Of a DNA stretch of 64,000 nt, positions 59,900 through 64,000 are shown one piece after another (position 1 is the stretch's first letter; every line of letters begins with the position of its first letter). A program made the translations under genes and the position numbers. This DNA is from Eupeodes corollae. Its lineage: Eukaryota; Arthropoda; Insecta; Diptera; Syrphidae. The stretch covers positions 37,955,946 to 38,019,945 of the forward strand of contig NC_079148.1 in the NCBI RefSeq assembly GCF_945859685.1, read 5' to 3'. The notes beneath the pieces were generated by a model. It ran no database searches. It saw only the letters and a program-made list of their open reading frames with translations, and had not been told where the DNA came from.

Positions 59900-60200
59900 G
59901 CATAGGGATATCATTTTTCTTCGTTCATATCGCAAGGATCAGTAAGGATATTGACTTGAAATAGATTTTGTTATGCCGATAATATCTCAAAAAGATACAG
60001 AAAAAACTTAAACAAAATTGAATTGTGTTTTTTTATAGCAATTTAAAAAAAAACCGAACAATTGTTTGACTAAAAATATCTCACGAACCGATACTAAACA
60101 AGTAATATTTAAAAAATCTGTCATTTTTAATAAATAAAAAAAACAATTTTCATTTCAAATATTTCTAAATTTATTCTTTATTACTTTAAATTCTACGAAA
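59900..60200 (-). repeat. Family A fragment, very degenerate
   Basis: The words 'cgcaaggatcagtaaggata', 'gacttgaaatagattttgtt', 'aaaaagatacagaaaaaact' and 'atatctcacgaaccgatact' follow the order of the conserved block beside the ACGT repeat, in minus orientation, with about one mismatch in five. Neither end is present. Confidence 0.5.
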
Positions 60201-61820
60201 AATTATATTTTTAAGGGAAAAAATATGTAGTTATTTGTGTTGCTGACATACTATCCATTTTTTTCAATTTGATTTAAATATCCTACTTTTTATTTAATGG
60301 AATTGTTTTTTCCATCACTGTATGTTCATATTTTAAAACTTTCTTGGAAATCACTTAATATTTTGTATGTTCTTCAAGTTGATGACAAAGTCAACAGAGA
60401 GCATACATAAATTAGATCGAAAGAAGTTCCGAAGTCTTTATTTTAACACCATACTATACATAATAACAAATTTCCAAATCCGTTCTTTCTTTTCTATTGT
60501 TTTGTCCTGTTATTTTAATTAAATTTTACAAACAATTCTTCGTAAGCTTGTTTCTCTTATCTCTTAATTTTATATAAACCTATTTATATGCAATAAAATT
60601 GCAAATAATGCTTTCAACTCTTGATTCCTTAACTGGCTCCTTAAGTTCAATAATAATTACTTACTTTTGTACTCTTTGTTTTACTTCCCTATATAAGGTT
60701 CTTAAAAATGCCTAAAATATCTAAAGTATCAATAAATTACAACTAAGTATTTCATTTTATTATTAAAAGTTTAACTGTTGAAAGGTAGGTACAATCTATA
60801 CCAACCTATACCTACCTTAGAATTATAAATTTATTTGCTCCACCCATTATTTCAGCTCTATATACTTACTTCCCTAAACAAGCATCAAAATACAACATGG
60901 TAATAACCTCAAATTCCCTTGTAAAGAAGGTATCTATCTTTCTATTATCATCAGGTATACTGATGCTACACTCTTTGTATCTTTGGGATTTATGAGCGCA
61001 CCAAAATATTCTGTACCATCAGAAAATTAAATCACCCAACAAAACAAAACATAGGTACCTACACCTTCAACCTATCTATAAGTCTGATGCCTCTGGCAAA
61101 GAAACATAAAATCAAAACTGTTTAGATAAAAAGGTATAAGAACAAATTTGAAATTTATGTCCAATCATTAAACAAAAAAAAAATGATGAGTTCATGAAGA
61201 GATGAAGAATATAATACGTACATTATTTATTAGAAGAAGAAAAGTTAACTTTTATCTAAGTACAAGCAATTTTAAATCACTTAAAATTACTTAGCTATTG
61301 CCAAAACGCAAAGTATATGAGTAAAAGTAAACAAAATTCGTTGAAAGATTCATTATATCTTTTTTTTAATGAATGTGTAAGTAAGTGCTTTTTTAACAAG
61401 CTATAAAGTGATAAATTCGATAAAAGCTGAAGATCAAATTGAATCAAATTTGACAATATGCATGAAGATGATGATGGAATTATTTATTTTAATGGTTTGT
61501 AAAAAGATTCTTTTGTTTGGCCAGAATCGAGTTCAAATAATTTGTAAACCTTTTATATACGTATTTCAGTTTAAGTGAAACTTATTGGACTTAAGTCATT
61601 TTGAAACTATACTGTATAAATATTTGTTTTCTTTTTTATATGAAAATATGCCATTAATTGCATTTAGATAGATGAAAAGATAAATTATTTAGTTTCTAAC
61701 AAGTATTTATTTTTTTTTACAAAACTTAGACATAGCAATCCTAAAGACTGTCTGTCTGATCAAGAATCTCATATAACCTGAAGAACAAAATAAATGTTGA
61801 AAATTCCGGATGTTTCAAGG
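60201..61820. other. AT-rich sequence, nothing recognised
   Basis: No frame above noise, no repeat unit and no RNA gene identified. Confidence 0.35.
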
Positions 61821-62945
61821 TCTTACTTACTTATTTACTTAAGGTGGCGCTACAGCCCTGTATGAGGTCACTTTCCACTTGTGCGTGCCACCTGATCCGC
61901 GGTCTTCCTCTACTGCGCTGTCCACTGGGTGTGGATTTTAAAACTTTCCGGTCCGGATCATTGGTTTCCAATCGCTCCATGTGACCCAGCCTTAGTACCT
62001 TAGTCGTGGACTCTTACCCTTTTCTGGCTAATTCTACTTCGCTGTTTAGCCCGTATAGCTCGTGGTTCCATTTTCTCCTACAATTCCCTTCTATGCATAC
62101 GGGACCGTAGATCACACAAAGAACTCTGCTCTCGAAACGACCCAAGGTGCTTCCATACGTTTTTGTCATAGTCCATGCTTTTGCACAGTATATCAGGACG
62201 GGGATGATGAGGGCATTAAATATAGCGATACTTTGGTCCCTCGAGATAGGGCTATGCTGCTCAATTGCTTTCTTAGTCCAAGGAAACAGTGATTTGTAAG
62301 AGTTATTCTTTGTTTGATCTCAGAGCTGGTGTAGTTTTCTACGTTCATAGCGGAGCCTTGGTAGACGAAGTCCTTAACGACCTCAAAGTTAGGTCTCTCG
62401 ATTTTTCTACCGAGACGTCGTCGTCGGTATTGTAAGTGCTTTCTTGATGACAGCATGAATTTTTGTTTTGCCCTCATTAACCTATAAACACATTTTTGCC
62501 GCCTCTGCCTCAATACTTCATTGACATCACGCTGAATTCTACCGATTATGTTAATATTATCAGCATATGCTAGTAATTTGGCAGCCTTTTGAAAGTGTGC
62601 CTCTAGTGTTGAAGTAAGAGCTATGCACTATTCTTTCAAGTACGATAGTAAAAAAACGAATGACACTGCATCACTTTGTCTAAAGCCTTTTTTGTACATC
62701 AAATTTTTCATGGTCATCCTGCACAAACGGATGAGTTTGGCAGGGTGGCCACTAGATACGGCTTTATAAAGCTCGTCCCTGTAGAAGCTGTCATATATGT
62801 GCCCTTGAAATCGATGAAAAGATCGTGGGTGTCGTCGATACCTTCCCGGAAGAATGTATTAAGCGACATTTTAATAATTTTACAGGAGACGAATTGCCTC
62901 CTGTGTAGGCAATTATTTGTGTATTTTAAAGTGAGAAGCATAATT
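61821..62945 (-). mobile_element. RTE-like LINE, 3' half
   Basis: Minus-strand reading across several frames gives FIDFKGTY and SSGHPAKLIRLCRMTMKNLM (about 62820-62710), KGFRQSDAVS (62690), KLLAYADNINIIGRIQRDVN (about 62580-62520), then RRRRLGRKIERPNFEVVKDF, IKQRITLTNHCFLGLRKQLS, and a tail with YGPVCIEGNWRRKWNHELYG and SRGRPRIRW (61890). Motif C reads YADN rather than YADD. The 3' end is a TAAG-type repeat at 61821-61842. The assignment to RTE is from general likeness of motif order and is moderately sure. Confidence 0.75.
62193..62513 (-). pseudogene. Reverse transcriptase thumb region of the RTE-like LINE
   Basis: 106 residues with AKQKFMLSSRKHLQYRRRRL, FEVVKDFVYQGSAMNVENYT and ALSRGTKVSLYLMPSSSPS. 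It lies just after motif C. The frame is broken on both sides, and the continuation (AKAWTMTKTYG) is in another frame. Confidence 0.7.
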
Positions 62946-63263
62946 TTGATTGAGATTTAGGCCACATTTTTTTGTACATTACATGGACGAAATTTCGATC
63001 AGATAAAAAGTTTTTGTCGCTTAGAACATTTTCATGGTCTACAGATTGTCGCTTGATACAGTGGCTAAATTGCGCTTAGACCAATGGGTGGTAGGAAATA
63101 TTACAGGATTCCAAGAAATACTGTCATTTAGTTCATTTGCTTTATTGAGTTTTTATATCAACAAAGTTAAAATAATCATTAAAAATAACATTATACTTCA
63201 GAAAATAAAAAAGAAAACAGTTCAACTTTAAAATAAATAAAAATAATTAACTTTTCAGATATG

Positions 63264-64000
63264 AAAATTTACAGATCACTGATTCAGTTGATTTTCTGAT
63301 AAGTCGTCTTCTTCATCAGTCTCTGGTAAAACATCTTCCTTTTCACCAAACTTCTTCTTGAGCAGAGTTTCTAAGTCCTTTTTCTTTGGCCCCGATATTG
63401 GCAGTTTTGCGGTGTATAAAATATCAGGCTCATCAAAATTTTCAAGAAATTTAACTTGATTTCGAGTCCGACACAAATTGAATACTTGATATCACAGGAT
63501 GACTTAGAGAACAAAAAATGTTGGATTCAGATATTTTAAAACTTGTTTGTTCCCTAGTTTTAACTCCCTACGGTGAAAAATATTTCAAAGCTTCTTTCTT
63601 CCAGTCGCGAAAATCATCTATAGTTAGTTTTATAACCTCGTAAGTCCTTGGATTTATCCTTGAATTGGCAATCATGGTTATCCATTCCTTCGGCGTCCAA
63701 ATTGTTCTCTTTTTGACGAATCGCTCTATGGTGGCATGAACAGAGTCAACAGCATATAAGTATGCCCTGGCAAAAGAAAGGTGAGAGAGATTTGATTTAT
63801 GTTCTTAGCTTTCTTTTGAAACAAAAAAATCATTGTTATAATCTGACGATTTTCGTTTTGGCCGGGACTGCTATTCCAATACAGGGCAATGGAAGTCACA
63901 GTTTCTCCGGCATCAACAATACTTAAGTACTTAAAGAGAATTGAACAAATTTCATTTGCTCCCCGCATTCCATCAATCTCACCCCAAAGAAAAGCATAGC
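63264..64000 (-). pseudogene. C-terminal part of a transposase-like gene running off the window
   Basis: Minus-strand order: RGANEICSILFKYLS and IALYWNSSPGQNENRQIIT (63968-63830), FLLPGHTY (about 63765), VDSVHATIERFVKKRTIWTP (63750-63690), EWITMIANSRINPRTYEVIK, DDFRDWKKEALKYF (about 63600), then QVKFLENF and AKLPISGPKKKDLETLLKKK (63470-63350), ending with an acidic tail and stop at 63276. The GQNxNR and GHTY-xVDSVHATIE words occur in a family of uncharacterised insect proteins that look transposon-derived. A 1 bp deletion after GHTY and a stop after ALKYFSP break it here. The N-terminal part lies beyond 64000. Confidence 0.55.

Noticed and set aside
1..64000. tRNA, rRNA, CRISPR or operon-like features
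   Set aside because: I scanned for cloverleaf arms, rRNA words and spaced repeats by eye and found none. The tandem repeats seen are contiguous and transposon-linked.

Overview
The window looks like a piece of an AT-rich, repeat-loaded insect genome, most likely a fly (Diptera). The only host genes that can be assembled with confidence are two RR-1 type insect cuticle protein genes. Most of the rest is mobile DNA: several kinds of non-LTR retrotransposon (LINE), two DD41D mariner-like transposons of the type known from flies, a dead pogo/Tigger-like element, and two abundant non-coding repeat families that I call A and B. Nothing suggests bacteria, a virus, an operon or CRISPR.

Host genes. 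Both cuticle genes lie on the minus strand, at 19051-19794 and 32374-33303. They are tandem paralogues with the same three-exon plan: identical intron phases, a middle exon of exactly 167 bp, and a last exon that a simple ORF search misses because an intron begins just after the last codons of the chitin-binding domain. A possible 52-residue secreted peptide lies upstream of the first one (20633-20791, low confidence). A decayed copy of the C-terminal channel part of a ryanodine receptor (RyR) gene lies at about 34990-36090 (+).

Layout. 341-2446: family A copy with a five-unit ~173 bp array. 2576-2753: 16 bp minisatellite. 7560-10460: Jockey-type LINE (-). 10671-11632: family A. 11755-12130: family B. 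13924-15213: mariner copy 1. 15870-18360: family B interrupted by a LINE. 19051-20791: cuticle gene and peptide candidate. 21549-22977: family A. 25683-28713: family A interrupted by a LINE. 28740-29110: family B. 29575-31480: LINE with a nearly open RT frame, then family B to 31800. 32374-33303: second cuticle gene. 34990-36090: RyR pseudogene. 36681-39051: mariner copy 2 with a complete family A element inside it. 41050-42712: family A, then a LINE RNase H remnant to about 43400. 47029-47766: family A. 47787-48960: I-like LINE end. 49300-49660: family B. 50220-51630: pogo/Tigger remnant. 54530-55517, 57130-57942 and 58113-59296: family A copies. 61821-62945: RTE-like LINE. 63264-64000: end of a transposase-like gene running off the window.

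The most informative structure is the nesting. The family A insertion in mariner copy 2 can be compared base by base with the empty site in mariner copy 1. This fixes the family A termini: a hairpin at each end, a T-rich target, and no long target duplication. The features resemble Helentron/DINE-like non-autonomous elements, but that classification is an inference.
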